This document shows positions 18,771 to 29,374 of a stretch of DNA of 64,000 nucleotides, piece after piece. A program made the translations under genes and the position numbers. Source of the stretch: Sediminimonas sp. GTDB lineage: Bacteria; Pseudomonadota; Alphaproteobacteria; Rhodobacterales; Rhodobacteraceae. The DNA lies in contig NZ_JAGXFK010000039.1 in assembly GCF_024637375.1 (NCBI RefSeq), forward strand, positions 17,924 through 81,923. The letters run 5' to 3'. The stretch's first letter is position 1. Each line of letters opens with the position of its first letter. The notes beneath the pieces are model-generated. The model was not told where the DNA came from. It worked only from the letters and a program-made list of their open reading frames with translations, and made no database searches.

Positions 18771-21700
18771 TCAGCGCCGCAGGCGCGCGGTGGCGCGGCG
18801 TTCCATCCCGCCTGTCGGGATGGCAATACAATCGCCGTCCAGCGGTTGACCATCCACCACAAGCTCAACGCGGCCGGAGCCGATCCGGTCGGGGTCTTCG
18901 ATGGTAATGATCAATATCCCGTCCGGGCCCTTTACCCTGACCTCTGCACCGCCCCAGTTCCTGGGGAGCCGCGGGGCGATCCTGACAGCACCGCGCTGAA
19001 GGCTGAGGCCGACAATGCCCTCGACGGCGAGTTGCCACGCCCACCCCGCGGCTCCCGTGTACCACGTCCAGCCGGCCTGACCACACCCGGGCTCGGCGCC
19101 GCGCACGTCGGCCGGCACAACATAGGGTTCCCCCCGGTAGAGTTCGGCCTTGATGGGGTCGTCGGTGCGGCGGATGGGGTTGATGAAATCGAAAATGCGA
19201 TGGGCCTCATCGCCATTGGCCAGCCGCGAATGGGCCAGACCCAGCCAGGCCGCCGCATGCGTATACTGGCCGCCATTTTCCCGCACTCCCGGCGGATAGG
19301 CGCGGATGTAACCCGGATCGCGCGGTGTCCGGTCGAAGGGCGGCGTCAACAGACGCACCAGCCGCGCATCATCATCGACGAGGCGCCCGGTCGCGGCAGC
19401 GACGGCCATGGCGGTTCGATCCGAAGAGGGGCCGCCGGCGAGTGCTGCCCAGGACTGGGATATGCTGTCGATCTGGCATTCGTCGGACGTCTTCGAGCCC
19501 CATGGCAGGCCGTCATCGGCAAACGCCCGGGCGTACCATTCGCCATCCCAACCCGCTGCGTCGGCAGTCCGGCGCAGATCATCGGCGCGTGCCTTCCAGA
19601 TGTCATGGAGGTCGTTGCGTCCGGTTTCCGAGGCAAGGCCAGCGAAGGTGTCGGCGCAGACAGCCGCGAACCATCCGAGCCACACGCTTTCGCCACGCCC
19701 TTCGCTGCCTACCCTGTCCATGCCATCGTTCCAGTCCCCGGTGCCGATCAGTGGCAGTCCATGAGCGCCCTTCGTGACGCCACGATCCATTGCCCGCCGG
19801 CAATGCTCGAAGAGCGAGGCGCGCTCCGCACCCACCTCGAACAGGGCGTAGCGGTCTTCCTCGTCAATCCCCAGCGGCGGGGCGGACAGAAACGGGATTT
19901 CTGCGGCGAGGATGGAGGTGTCCCCGGTGGCCGTCACATATCGGCCGGTTGCATAGACCAGCCACAGCAGATCGTCCGAGCAGTGCGTTCGCACACCTCG
20001 GCCCAGAGGGGGATGCCACCAATGCAGCACATCGCCCTCCTCGAACTGCCGCGATGCACAATCCAGAATATGCGCCCGCACGCGTTGCGGCTCGGAAAAC
20101 AGCAGCGCCATCATGTCCTGAAGTTGGTCACGGAAACCGAAGGCGCCCCCGGCCTGCTGGAACCCGGCGCGCGCGAAGATGCGCGATGCAAAGGTCTGGT
20201 TGAGGAGCCAGCGATTGACCATGAGGTCGAAAGCCGGGTCGGGGGTGGTAACCCTGACGGCGCCGAGCCGGCGCTGCCAGGCGGCATCGTTTTCGACAAG
20301 TGCCTGTTTGGCCGTCTCGACGTCATTCCAATGCACCGCGAGGCGCGCCGCTTCGGCGGGATCGCTTCCGTCTCCAAGCACGAAGACGACCTCCTCTGTC
20401 GCACCGGCGGCCAGGTCGATATGGACTTGGAATGCTGCGCAGGGGTCGGCGACATCGCTGAGCGCTCCGTCGAGTCCCCAGGCCGTGAGGCCGGTCGGTC
20501 GGGCTGGATCACCCTGCCGACCGAGGAACGCCCCGCGGTCACAGGTCAGGCTGTGCGGTGGCCGGCTGGCGGCAAGAAACGCCGTGCGGTCGCCGAACTC
20601 GGGATTCCAGCCATTGCGTGCGATCAGCGCCCGACTTTCGAAATCGAAACCGCAAACCACATGTGGCCGCGCGGTACTGGGCATCGACCCAAGCATCCAT
20701 TCGGCATAGTAGGTGACCGTGAACCGGCGGCCGCGATTGTCGGGATTGGTTAGGGTCAGCAGCGCCAGCTTCACAGGAGCATCGGGCGGGACGAAGACAG
20801 TGAGGCGCTGTTCGAGACCTTCGTCGTGGCACTGCCAGGTCGTCGCGCCCGCGCGGTGGCGGACCTGGCAGGTCGCAGCGCCGCCGGCAGGCAGCGGGGT
20901 CGGTGTCCAGATATGCGCTGTTTCCTCATCGCGCAGATAGAGCGCCTCGGACTGCGGTTCGACAACCGGGTCGTTCGACCATGGTGTAAGGCGATGCTCG
21001 CCGCTGTTGATGGACCAGCTAAAGCCCAGTCCCGCTTCCGAGACGATGGTGCCGAAGCTCTCATTGCCCAGCACGTTGCACCACGGCGCTGGCGTCACCT
21101 GCCCACCCTCCAGGTGGATTGCATAGTCGCCCTCTGTCGGGGTGAACCCACCGAGAGAATTGTCGAAGGCGAGGTTTTCGGGGCGCATGAGGGGCGGCGC
21201 AGGTACAGGATCAGACGGTGGCGGGCCGACCGGCTGGAAACGTGGCGGCGCGGTGCGTCCCGATCGCGGCTGTGTCACCGCCTGGGTCAGTGATATGGCC
21301 GCTCCGTCGAGAGATACCCGGGCCGTGGCCTCGAGCGTCCGGCGCTCGGCTGCACCGAACCGGTCCGCCGGCAGAAGATGTATGCCCCCCGGCCCGCCCA
21401 GACCCTCGGGGACGTTCGCGTCGCGAAGAGCGGCAAACAGCCGGTCGCGGATTGGGTCCTGATAGCCTGAAGCGCCTTCGCAAAGGATCACCAGATCCGC
21501 ACGAAGGCCATGCCTCAGCCACCACTGATGCGCCCGGATGATGATCGGCAGCAGCTGCGCATGCGCGTCGTCGACAACCCGCACAAGGATGATTGGCAGA
21601 TCGCCGGACAGCCCCATGCTCCAGAGCAGCGGCTGGGCCGGAAGATCAGTCTCCGACGCCGCCGCCAATGCGAGCGGGGGCGGTCGTGGGAAGACGAGAT

Positions 21701-24700
21701 CGTGGCACAGGGCCTGTGCCTCGGCCAGCGCGGGGGGATCGAGCCCGAGGCGTCGCGCTTCGAGCGCGGCAGATCGCAGCGCGTCTTCCATGACCCAGTC
21801 GAGTGCCGGCGGGGATGCGTAGCGTTCGGCGATCTCGAGCGCCGTCTCGCGTGAGCCGGCCGCAATCGTCACGAAATCAACCCGCGCGCGTGCCCCGGGC
21901 GCCAGGACAACGCGCGCCCGCAGGGCCATGACCGGATCGAGTGTCCATCCGGCGGCGCCATCCAGCGGGTCGATCGCGCCCGGTGGCCGTTCGGGGTCGC
22001 CGTGCCTGGCGAGAAACCTTCTGCGGTCTGTCTCGAAACCTGCTGGTGTCACCGCGGAATCGCTCGGCAGAAGGCTATGAATGAGGACCGGCGGCTGATC
22101 GGTGGGTCGTCTTGGGCGTCGCTTGAATATCAGCGAGTTCTGGCCATGGAGGCGCTCGCTGTGGACGAAGAGCTTGCTGAAGGCAGGGTGCCGCTCATGG
22201 GCGTGCGCAGGCGCAAGCACGACCTCCGCATAGCTCGTCACATCGATCTCGCGTGTCCTGTCGCTTTCGTTGGAGAGCGTAACGCGACGGATTTCCACGT
22301 CATCGCCCGGCGCAATCGCGATCTCGAGGTTCGTCGACAAACCTTCTGCGTGCTCGTGGAACTCAATCTTATGGGCATGGAACGTCGTCTCCGACGTCCC
22401 GCCCGCTCCGCGACCGCCGAGCGAGCGGACCGTCCCTCTGTCGCGCTCGCTGACATAGATGCGCGAGTCTCCGCCACGGCTGACATCGTCGCCCGTCCAT
22501 CGTGTGAGCGATTGGCCGTGCCACCAGAGCGCTCCGCCTCCGGCATCGGTCATCCAGGATGCGAGGCTTCCGTTGCCGATGGCATGGAGCTGAGGGCCCG
22601 CCTGGTTGCGTGCCGTCCAACCATGCAGCGCCGGTGTCGGCGTGCGGGCGAGGTCGGGGGCGGTCGTTTCGGCTTCGGTCGCCTGCTCGGGCGTAAACTC
22701 CCACGGAACACGCTCCTGCAGCAGCAGCTCGGTGGTGCGCATGCGCGGCTCGCGGCCGAAACGCCTGATCAGTATGTTATCGTTCAGTGCGTTGCCAATG
22801 GCAGCGGAAATCATACCTTGGTGGTGGGCAAAATAGGCGCGGACAGGCATGAAACCGCCTTTCTTTGGCCGCCGGTCCGGTGTGAAATCGGCAGCCTCAA
22901 AGAATCCGTATCGGTCACGCAGGCCGAGCTTGTCCAGCCGACGAAGGTTGGACGTGGCAAGCCTCGGCGCGACGGCCAGCGCCAGCGCGCTCGCATAGGG
23001 CGCAACCACATAGTCCTCTGCCAGTCCGCGCTTGAGACCAAGGCCCGGCACCCCGAATGCCCGATACTGGTAGCGATGCGAGGCATCACGGGCAGCATAG
23101 CCGGATTCCGAGACACCCCAAGGCAGGCCGAGCTTGTCGCCATAGCGCTGTTGCGCGGCAACAGCGGCACGTTCGCTCTGACCCAGAAGCCGCCCCTCGT
23201 CGCTTGGCAACAGCAGGGTTGGCATGAGATACTCGAACATCGACCCATTCCACGACAGCGTCAACAATGCGCCGGCCGCCCTGGTGATCGGGCGGCCCAG
23301 ATGATACCAGTGTTCCACGGGCACGTCGCGCTTGGCGATCGCGAAATAGCTGGCCAGCCGGGCTTCACTTGCCAACAGGTCGTAGTGATGCTGCTCCAGC
23401 CGGTTGGAGTCGAGATTGTAGCCGATGAAGAAGTTTTTTGTTTCCGCGTCATAGAGCGGCCGGAAATCCATGCCGAAGGCACGAGCCTCCGCGCGGGCCG
23501 CGCATTGCTGGAGGCTGTCGGAGAGATCGCGGCAAGCGGCATTTCCCCGGTCGAGTGCCGCAATCACCTCCGCAACCCAGCGTCGGCTCTCGGGATCGGT
23601 TGGTGCAAGCTCGGAAAACGCGTCGCGCGCCCGGCCGATCCTGTCGGTCATTTGGTCAATCGGAGTATCTGGTGGCGGCAGCGCCTTCAGCAGCTCCGCC
23701 AGCCCGTCAAGCCCGGCCGGCGGCGTATCGGTCAGCGCCCTCCATGGTTCCAGTGCGTCGAGATCCCGCCGCATGCTCAGCAGGTGGTGATCGGAGCGTT
23801 CCAGCCACAGATGAATCTCATGTTGATCGGCTTTGACGTTCGACTCCAGGGCCTTGGCGACGAGCTCCTGAATCTGTGGCCAGTCTTCCGAGCCGATCTC
23901 ATCCAGCGCTGACCGCCAATTGCTCGGCATGCTTCGGATTGCCGGAAGCTTGCCGACAATGCTGTCGAGCCAACTGCAGATCGCCCGTCGATCGGCCTCG
24001 GGCAGTGCGGACAGAGCCTCACGCAGCAGGTGAAGTGCATCGTCAAATCCGTCCCAAAGCGTCGGCGACAGCATCGGACTCTTTGCGGCCTCCCTGCAGC
24101 CTTCGCGCAGCGTCAGCAGGCTGACTGCCAGATTGCCGCTGTCCACCGTCGAGACATAACGCGGCATAAGCGACTTGAGTGTCTTCGTGTCGAACCAGTT
24201 GAGTGTGTGGCCGGCATGGCTCTCCAGCCGATCGAGTGTGCCCAAGGCGGCGGTCATCCGCGCGGCAAGATCACGAAGACCTATGTGACCCAGATCCCAC
24301 GCCGTCAGCGCCGACAGGAAGAGCATCCCGACATCGGTCGGGGAGGAGCGGTGTGCGATCTCCTCGTGTGGGTCCGCCTGATAGTTGTCGGGCGGTAGCC
24401 AGTTGTCGTCTGGACCGCTAAACGTCTCGAAGTAGAGCCAGGTGCGGCGCGCGATCAGGCGCAGGTAGAGCCGGTCATCGGAGCTCAGGTTCTCCGGCAC
24501 CCTGTGCCGCTTCCTGCTGATAAGCCGCGCGATCTCGGGCGAGGCGAACCACAGCAGGAGCAGCGGCGCAGCACCGGGCAGGGCGGCGAGATTGAGTTCG
24601 GCAAGCAGGAGGGCGATCGTGGTCGCGATCAGAGGGGCTGCGGCCATCTCTCGCCAGATCCCGAGCCGGGTTTGCGAAACCTCCGCCGCGGAATGGGCGG

Positions 24701-27197
24701 CTGACGTCCACTCCAGCAGCCGGCGTCGCGAGACGTAGACGCGTTGGAGCGTTCGCGCGATCGCCTCAATCGCCGTCGCAGCCTCATAGGCCAGGAAGAC
24801 GATCAGCAGCAGCCAGCGTCCGGCGTGATCCGCCAACTGGCGCAGAGTGCTTTGCGTGGCGCCCCGCCTGCGCCCGCGCGCCAGGTTGGTACTGAGGTCG
24901 GTGAAGAGGTGTGCGCCCGGCGCGGCAACCGTCAGCACCGTCCAGATCAGGGCCTGTCCCGGCAGCGCCAGCCATCCCGCAACCGCGAAGGCGACAAGTG
25001 CCGGGGGGATGAGACTGCGGCGCAGATTGTCGAATATCTTCCAGCGGTCGAGCGCCGAAAGCCGGTTGGGCACCTGCGTGCCGCCGCGGCCTGGTGCGGT
25101 TCTGCCCAGCCAGGGAGTCAGTTGCCAGTCACCCCGGATCCAGCGAAAGGCGCGGCGGCTATAGGCGAGATAGTTGGCGGGGAAGTCCTCGTAGAAGACG
25201 ATGTCGCTGGCAAGTGCGGCACGGCCGTGAAGCCCCTCGAACAGATCGTGGCTGACGATCGCGTTCTCCGGTACGCAGCCATGCAGGCATCTGTGGAACG
25301 CGGCGACGTCGAAGACGCCCTTGCCGGTGAATATCCCCTCACCGAACAGGTCCTGATAGACGTCCGAAACCGCCCGGCTGTAGATGTCGATCGCGGTATC
25401 GCCGGTATAGAGGCGGGTGAACAGCGACCGGTTGCCGGCATCGGGAGAAATCTCGACCCGGGGCTGGATGAAGGTGTAGCCGCGGCGCGGTCTTCCTGTC
25501 GCCGGGTCGAACTCTACGCGGTTCAGCGGATGGGCCAGCGCACCCAGGAGCCGGTTGATGCCGTCCGGCGGCGCCTTGGTGTCGGCGTCGAGGGTAACGA
25601 CGAAACGCGCCCGGCGCAGCGTGTCGACATCGCCTTCACGCAAGACAAAGGCATCAGGCAGGTGGCCCAGAATGAGGCCGGTAAGTTCCTCGAGCTTGCC
25701 GCGCTTGCGTTCCCAGCCCATCCAGCAGCCTTCGGCGGCATTCCAGCGGCGCCCCCGGTGCAGAAGCACGAACGGCGCATGGTCGGCATAACGTGCGTTG
25801 AGGCGACGCACGCCAGCGACCAGAGCCGCCTCGATCACCGCATCTTCCGGCATATGCTCCGCATCGGCGTCCGCGAGGTCGCTCAATAGCGCCACGCGGA
25901 TCAGCGGATCGGGATTCGACAGCCAATGTGTTTCTAGCCGTTCGATGAGCGGGGCGACTTCGGCCTCTTTGCGCAGGATCACCGGCATCGCCAGCGCCGC
26001 GTCGCAGCCGGCACCCAGGCCGCGCTCAACGTCGAGCTTCGGCAGCACCCGGGGCGGGACGAACCGGGTGACGATCCAGTGCGTGAAAGTAGTGCTGATG
26101 ATCATGGCGGGCGTGAGAGACAGCACAAGCCCGATTACCCACGCCACCGCACCGGCGTCGAACATGGCGAGCAGAAGTGCAGGCACGACCATCGCCGCAA
26201 TGGCGAAGCCTGCCAGAACTCCGGCATAGCTCCTGCCGGGATGAGCCATGATCCAGCGGCGCAGTGTGGTCCCCCATTTGGCGCGAAAGCCGACCTTCCG
26301 CTCAAGTTCCGGTCGGCCCTCCGCGACCAGCCAGCATCCGACATGCCCGAGGCGAGGCGCGCCGGCATGGGCGCGCGTCAGCGTCAGCACGGCCTCTGCG
26401 ACGTCCCACTCGGACACCTGTGCGCCGTCCGCGATCTCCTCGACGGCCTTGCGGTATCGGTCCCGCGTGTCGAAATCCATGGTCGAATAGACGCCGGCAG
26501 GATCATCCCGCAGGATCGCTTCGATATGGCTGACCTGATCGAAGAACGACTTCCAGGAGGTGTTCGACACCGCCACGAGGGCCGAAATCGCGCGCGAGAC
26601 GCCTTCAGTCGGGTCGAGCGCCTCGCGACGCGTCATTCGCGGCGTCGGTTCGAATGGTGGGGCAAGTTCCGGCAAAAGCTCGGAAAACGAATGAACGAGC
26701 GTCTCCAGGCAGGCGAGGCGCAGCATCGTCGGAAACGCCCAGAGCTCGGCGGTCGTTAGCGGCCCGTCCTGCTGATAGGCCCTGACGAACTCCACCGTGC
26801 CCGCAAGGCTGACCTGCATATGCGCGACATCGAGCATGCCTTGCGCCAGCCCCATGATGCGCGGAATTCCGTGATACTCGGGCGCGGCAAGCCGGGGCAA
26901 CCGGCGGTAGAAGCCGGGCGGGAGATCCTCGCGAACCTGCCGAATGGCGCGCCGCACCTGAAACTCGTTGTCGAGCAGCCACTCCGAGGCCTTGGTGGCA
27001 TGCGGCGAGGCCTCGAGGCAATGGCGGCGCGCGCGATCCAGCCAGGGAAGGATGACAGAGAGTTTCTGCCAGACCAGAGTCGGCTCGGGCCGGCCCCTCT
27101 CGATATCATGCCGCGCTCGGATCGCTACGGCGGCAAGCCCAAAATCGCTGTCCGACGCGACGCGGCGTTTTTCCAGGGGCGCCGCCGCCGGTGTCAC
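18771..27197 (-). CDS. ndvB: Cyclic beta-1,2-glucan synthase (NdvB/Cgs-type: GT84 + GH94 domains), 2808 aa
   Basis: LDADTKAP, VSHDLFEG, RRAFRWIRGDW glycosyltransferase motifs plus GTGDWNDGMDRVG GH94 phosphorylase-type motif; size typical of Cgs. Confidence 0.93.
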   Translation of the reverse strand: MTPAAAPLEKRRVASDSDFGLAAVAIRARHDIERGRPEPTLVWQKLSVILPWLDRARRHCLEASPHATKASEWLLDNEFQVRRAIRQVREDLPPGFYRRLPRLAAPEYHGIPRIMGLAQGMLDVAHMQVSLAGTVEFVRAYQQDGPLTTAELWAFPTMLRLACLETLVHSFSELLPELAPPFEPTPRMTRREALDPTEGVSRAISALVAVSNTSWKSFFDQVSHIEAILRDDPAGVYSTMDFDTRDRYRKAVEEIADGAQVSEWDVAEAVLTLTRAHAGAPRLGHVGCWLVAEGRPELERKVGFRAKWGTTLRRWIMAHPGRSYAGVLAGFAIAAMVVPALLLAMFDAGAVAWVIGLVLSLTPAMIISTTFTHWIVTRFVPPRVLPKLDVERGLGAGCDAALAMPVILRKEAEVAPLIERLETHWLSNPDPLIRVALLSDLADADAEHMPEDAVIEAALVAGVRRLNARYADHAPFVLLHRGRRWNAAEGCWMGWERKRGKLEELTGLILGHLPDAFVLREGDVDTLRRARFVVTLDADTKAPPDGINRLLGALAHPLNRVEFDPATGRPRRGYTFIQPRVEISPDAGNRSLFTRLYTGDTAIDIYSRAVSDVYQDLFGEGIFTGKGVFDVAAFHRCLHGCVPENAIVSHDLFEGLHGRAALASDIVFYEDFPANYLAYSRRAFRWIRGDWQLTPWLGRTAPGRGGTQVPNRLSALDRWKIFDNLRRSLIPPALVAFAVAGWLALPGQALIWTVLTVAAPGAHLFTDLSTNLARGRRRGATQSTLRQLADHAGRWLLLIVFLAYEAATAIEAIARTLQRVYVSRRRLLEWTSAAHSAAEVSQTRLGIWREMAAAPLIATTIALLLAELNLAALPGAAPLLLLWFASPEIARLISRKRHRVPENLSSDDRLYLRLIARRTWLYFETFSGPDDNWLPPDNYQADPHEEIAHRSSPTDVGMLFLSALTAWDLGHIGLRDLAARMTAALGTLDRLESHAGHTLNWFDTKTLKSLMPRYVSTVDSGNLAVSLLTLREGCREAAKSPMLSPTLWDGFDDALHLLREALSALPEADRRAICSWLDSIVGKLPAIRSMPSNWRSALDEIGSEDWPQIQELVAKALESNVKADQHEIHLWLERSDHHLLSMRRDLDALEPWRALTDTPPAGLDGLAELLKALPPPDTPIDQMTDRIGRARDAFSELAPTDPESRRWVAEVIAALDRGNAACRDLSDSLQQCAARAEARAFGMDFRPLYDAETKNFFIGYNLDSNRLEQHHYDLLASEARLASYFAIAKRDVPVEHWYHLGRPITRAAGALLTLSWNGSMFEYLMPTLLLPSDEGRLLGQSERAAVAAQQRYGDKLGLPWGVSESGYAARDASHRYQYRAFGVPGLGLKRGLAEDYVVAPYASALALAVAPRLATSNLRRLDKLGLRDRYGFFEAADFTPDRRPKKGGFMPVRAYFAHHQGMISAAIGNALNDNILIRRFGREPRMRTTELLLQERVPWEFTPEQATEAETTAPDLARTPTPALHGWTARNQAGPQLHAIGNGSLASWMTDAGGGALWWHGQSLTRWTGDDVSRGGDSRIYVSERDRGTVRSLGGRGAGGTSETTFHAHKIEFHEHAEGLSTNLEIAIAPGDDVEIRRVTLSNESDRTREIDVTSYAEVVLAPAHAHERHPAFSKLFVHSERLHGQNSLIFKRRPRRPTDQPPVLIHSLLPSDSAVTPAGFETDRRRFLARHGDPERPPGAIDPLDGAAGWTLDPVMALRARVVLAPGARARVDFVTIAAGSRETALEIAERYASPPALDWVMEDALRSAALEARRLGLDPPALAEAQALCHDLVFPRPPPLALAAASETDLPAQPLLWSMGLSGDLPIILVRVVDDAHAQLLPIIIRAHQWWLRHGLRADLVILCEGASGYQDPIRDRLFAALRDANVPEGLGGPGGIHLLPADRFGAAERRTLEATARVSLDGAAISLTQAVTQPRSGRTAPPRFQPVGPPPSDPVPAPPLMRPENLAFDNSLGGFTPTEGDYAIHLEGGQVTPAPWCNVLGNESFGTIVSEAGLGFSWSINSGEHRLTPWSNDPVVEPQSEALYLRDEETAHIWTPTPLPAGGAATCQVRHRAGATTWQCHDEGLEQRLTVFVPPDAPVKLALLTLTNPDNRGRRFTVTYYAEWMLGSMPSTARPHVVCGFDFESRALIARNGWNPEFGDRTAFLAASRPPHSLTCDRGAFLGRQGDPARPTGLTAWGLDGALSDVADPCAAFQVHIDLAAGATEEVVFVLGDGSDPAEAARLAVHWNDVETAKQALVENDAAWQRRLGAVRVTTPDPAFDLMVNRWLLNQTFASRIFARAGFQQAGGAFGFRDQLQDMMALLFSEPQRVRAHILDCASRQFEEGDVLHWWHPPLGRGVRTHCSDDLLWLVYATGRYVTATGDTSILAAEIPFLSAPPLGIDEEDRYALFEVGAERASLFEHCRRAMDRGVTKGAHGLPLIGTGDWNDGMDRVGSEGRGESVWLGWFAAVCADTFAGLASETGRNDLHDIWKARADDLRRTADAAGWDGEWYARAFADDGLPWGSKTSDECQIDSISQSWAALAGGPSSDRTAMAVAAATGRLVDDDARLVRLLTPPFDRTPRDPGYIRAYPPGVRENGGQYTHAAAWLGLAHSRLANGDEAHRIFDFINPIRRTDDPIKAELYRGEPYVVPADVRGAEPGCGQAGWTWYTGAAGWAWQLAVEGIVGLSLQRGAVRIAPRLPRNWGGAEVRVKGPDGILIITIEDPDRIGSGRVELVVDGQPLDGDCIAIPTGGMERRATARLRR

Positions 27198-28189
27198 AAC
27201 AGCGCCCGACTCGGCAGCCTTGCGGTCATGGCCTCGCCTGATTTCCCGTAAACCGCTGTCGGGCTTCCCTCGGGTCTCCGGACGAGCAGGATCGGGATGT
27301 TTATGTGGTTGATCAGATAATCGGCGACGCTGCCCACCGACATGTCCGGATGTCCACTCTGGCCGGTGCAGGAAAGCACCATGAGATCGGCATCCTCTTC
27401 TACCACCGCGCGCGCGAGCGCATGGCGGGGATCGCCGCTTGGCAATACCCGTGTTCTCGTCGCTGGGACTGCGGGCAACCAGAATCGGACTCGTTTCAAA
27501 TAGTGCTCACCGGTACGCTCGTTGTGGCGGCGCAGCCGGTCGCGCAAAGTGATGGTCTCCGCTTCAGGCGGGCCCGCCTCGGTGAGATCGACACCCGGGG
27601 CCGCATGGATGAGCACGATCTCGGCGTCGTGGGCGGCCGCGATCCGCAAGCCAAGCGGCAAGGCCGATTCCGATCGCGACGAGCCGTCGAGCGGTATTAG
27701 CACCCTGCGATACCGTATCGGCGCGTCAGCGACCTGCGACGGCGGGACGATCAGCACCGAACCGTTGACGACCTCGGCTACCCGACGCACGGTGCCGCCC
27801 AACCCGGCGAAGGATCCGTTGTTTTCGCCACTCCGACCCAGCACGGTCAGTTCTACCGCATTGTCACGCGCCCAGGCGCAGATGCGCTCGGCGGCCGGTC
27901 CGTCTACGACCACCGTATCGGTTTGCAGGTGACCAAAGTGCGACGCGCGCTCGCGCAAGTCAGCCTCCACATCGCGGTGGCGCATTGTCCACTCCACCGG
28001 ATCCATCGGCCACTGTTCCGCCGACGCCTCGAAAACGCGCAGGACGGTCATTCGTGACTTGACCGCCACGGCCACCGCAGCGGCGTGCGCCAACACAGCA
28101 TTCGCAAAGGATGACGCATCGACACAGGCCAGGACATGGCGAAGAGCCTGATGATCGGCATGCGGGCAAAGTGGCAGAGCCCCCGTCAT
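27194..28189 (-). CDS. Universal stress protein with two UspA domains
   Basis: Two Usp repeats (HVLACVDASSFANAVLAHA; RVLIPLDGSSRSESALPLGLRIA) ending LMVLSCTGQSGHPDMSVGSVADYLINHINIPILLVR; ATGA overlap with ndvB. Confidence 0.88.
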   Translation of the reverse strand: MTGALPLCPHADHQALRHVLACVDASSFANAVLAHAAAVAVAVKSRMTVLRVFEASAEQWPMDPVEWTMRHRDVEADLRERASHFGHLQTDTVVVDGPAAERICAWARDNAVELTVLGRSGENNGSFAGLGGTVRRVAEVVNGSVLIVPPSQVADAPIRYRRVLIPLDGSSRSESALPLGLRIAAAHDAEIVLIHAAPGVDLTEAGPPEAETITLRDRLRRHNERTGEHYLKRVRFWLPAVPATRTRVLPSGDPRHALARAVVEEDADLMVLSCTGQSGHPDMSVGSVADYLINHINIPILLVRRPEGSPTAVYGKSGEAMTARLPSRALL

Positions 28190-28329
28190 GTTATGCTCCA
28201 GGGTTTCACGCTCAGTTATGGTGCCCTCCTGCCAAAATAATGCAGCAATCCAAATGATGCCGCAACCCACGATCGAGTGAATGCCTCGACCTCACCCTCC
28301 GCATGCATTGCTCGGAGGCCGATTGTGTT

Positions 28330-28353
28330 GCGCCGCTCAGTAAAGAGCGGCGC
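28330..28353. terminator. Hairpin GCGCCGCTC-AGTAAA-GAGCGGCGC (9-bp stem), no T-tract; possible terminator
   Basis: Perfect inverted repeat read in the sequence. Confidence 0.4.
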
Positions 28354-28426
28354 TGCCTAGGTGTCACATCCCGGCAGGTAGCAAGGCCTTTTCTTGAACA
28401 ACTCCGAGTTGAGTTTATGCTAGGTC

Positions 28427-29221
28427 ATGAATGTCAGCCCGCGTGGATTGCGGGCTTTCCGCAGCCGCCCGGCTAGTCGGAGGCAGCGCATGGACATGGT
28501 TGTTCTGGCGCATATCAAAGAACAGTCGCGCCTGAGCCTGGGCAGTTATGGTCGTCCACGAATGACCGAAGAACTGAAGGAAGCCGGCATCGATGTTGGC
28601 CATCGCCGGGTTGGGCGACTGATGCGCGAAAACGGGATCACCGTTGAAAGAACACGCAAGTTCAAGGCAACCACTGACAGCGACCACACGTTCAACATTG
28701 CGCCGAACCTGCTGGACCGCGACTTTACGGCGGATCGGCCCAATCAGAAATGGGCTGGCGACATCAGCTACATCTGGACCAGAGAGGGCTGGTTATATCT
28801 GGCGGTCATCCTCGACCTGCATTCGCGGCGCGTCATCGGCTGGGCCGTCAGCAACCGGATGAAGCGCGATCTGGCGATCCGGGCACTGAAAATGGCCATC
28901 GCCTTCCGGGCGCCACCCAAAGGCTGCATCCATCACACCGACAGGGGTAGCCAATATTGTTCGCACGACTATCAGAAGATCCTGCGCGAACACGATTTCC
29001 AGGTCTTGATGAGCGGAAAAGGCAACTGCTACGACAACGCTGCGGTCGAGACGTTCTTCAAGACCATCAAGACCGAGCTGATCTGGCGAGGGTCTTGGGC
29101 AACCCGGCGGCAAGCTGAGATGGCAATCTTCGAATACATCAACGGCTTCTACAATCCACGCCGCCGACACTCAGCACTGGGCTGGAAAAGCCCTGTCGCT
29201 TTCGAACGGAAGGTGGTTTAA
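28427..29221 (+). mobile_element. IS3-family transposase OrfB, 5'-truncated element (no OrfA)
   Basis: DDE residues in GDISYIWT, HHTDRGSQY, AAVETFFKTIK; terminus-like CGGGACAGGTCCA downstream at ~29248-29260; no OrfA upstream. Confidence 0.88.
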
Positions 29222-29374
29222 ACGAGCGCTCGGGGCCGCACAAATACGGGACAGGTCCACTTCTACAACGCAGAACTCACGGCTAAGATCGCCGCTGAGT
29301 GACAAACTCCAACCTCTCCGGTAAATTCGGTCTGGTTCATACAGTATCATTATTTTTTTGCAGGAGTTGGTGGA

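Noticed and set aside
18846-20753. 635-aa plus-strand ORF
   Set aside because: Antisense shadow of the GH94 part of the cyclic glucan synthase.
22002-23912. 636-aa plus-strand ORF inside the glucan synthase region
   Set aside because: Antisense to a clearly homologous 2808-aa gene; composition typical of GC-rich shadow ORFs.
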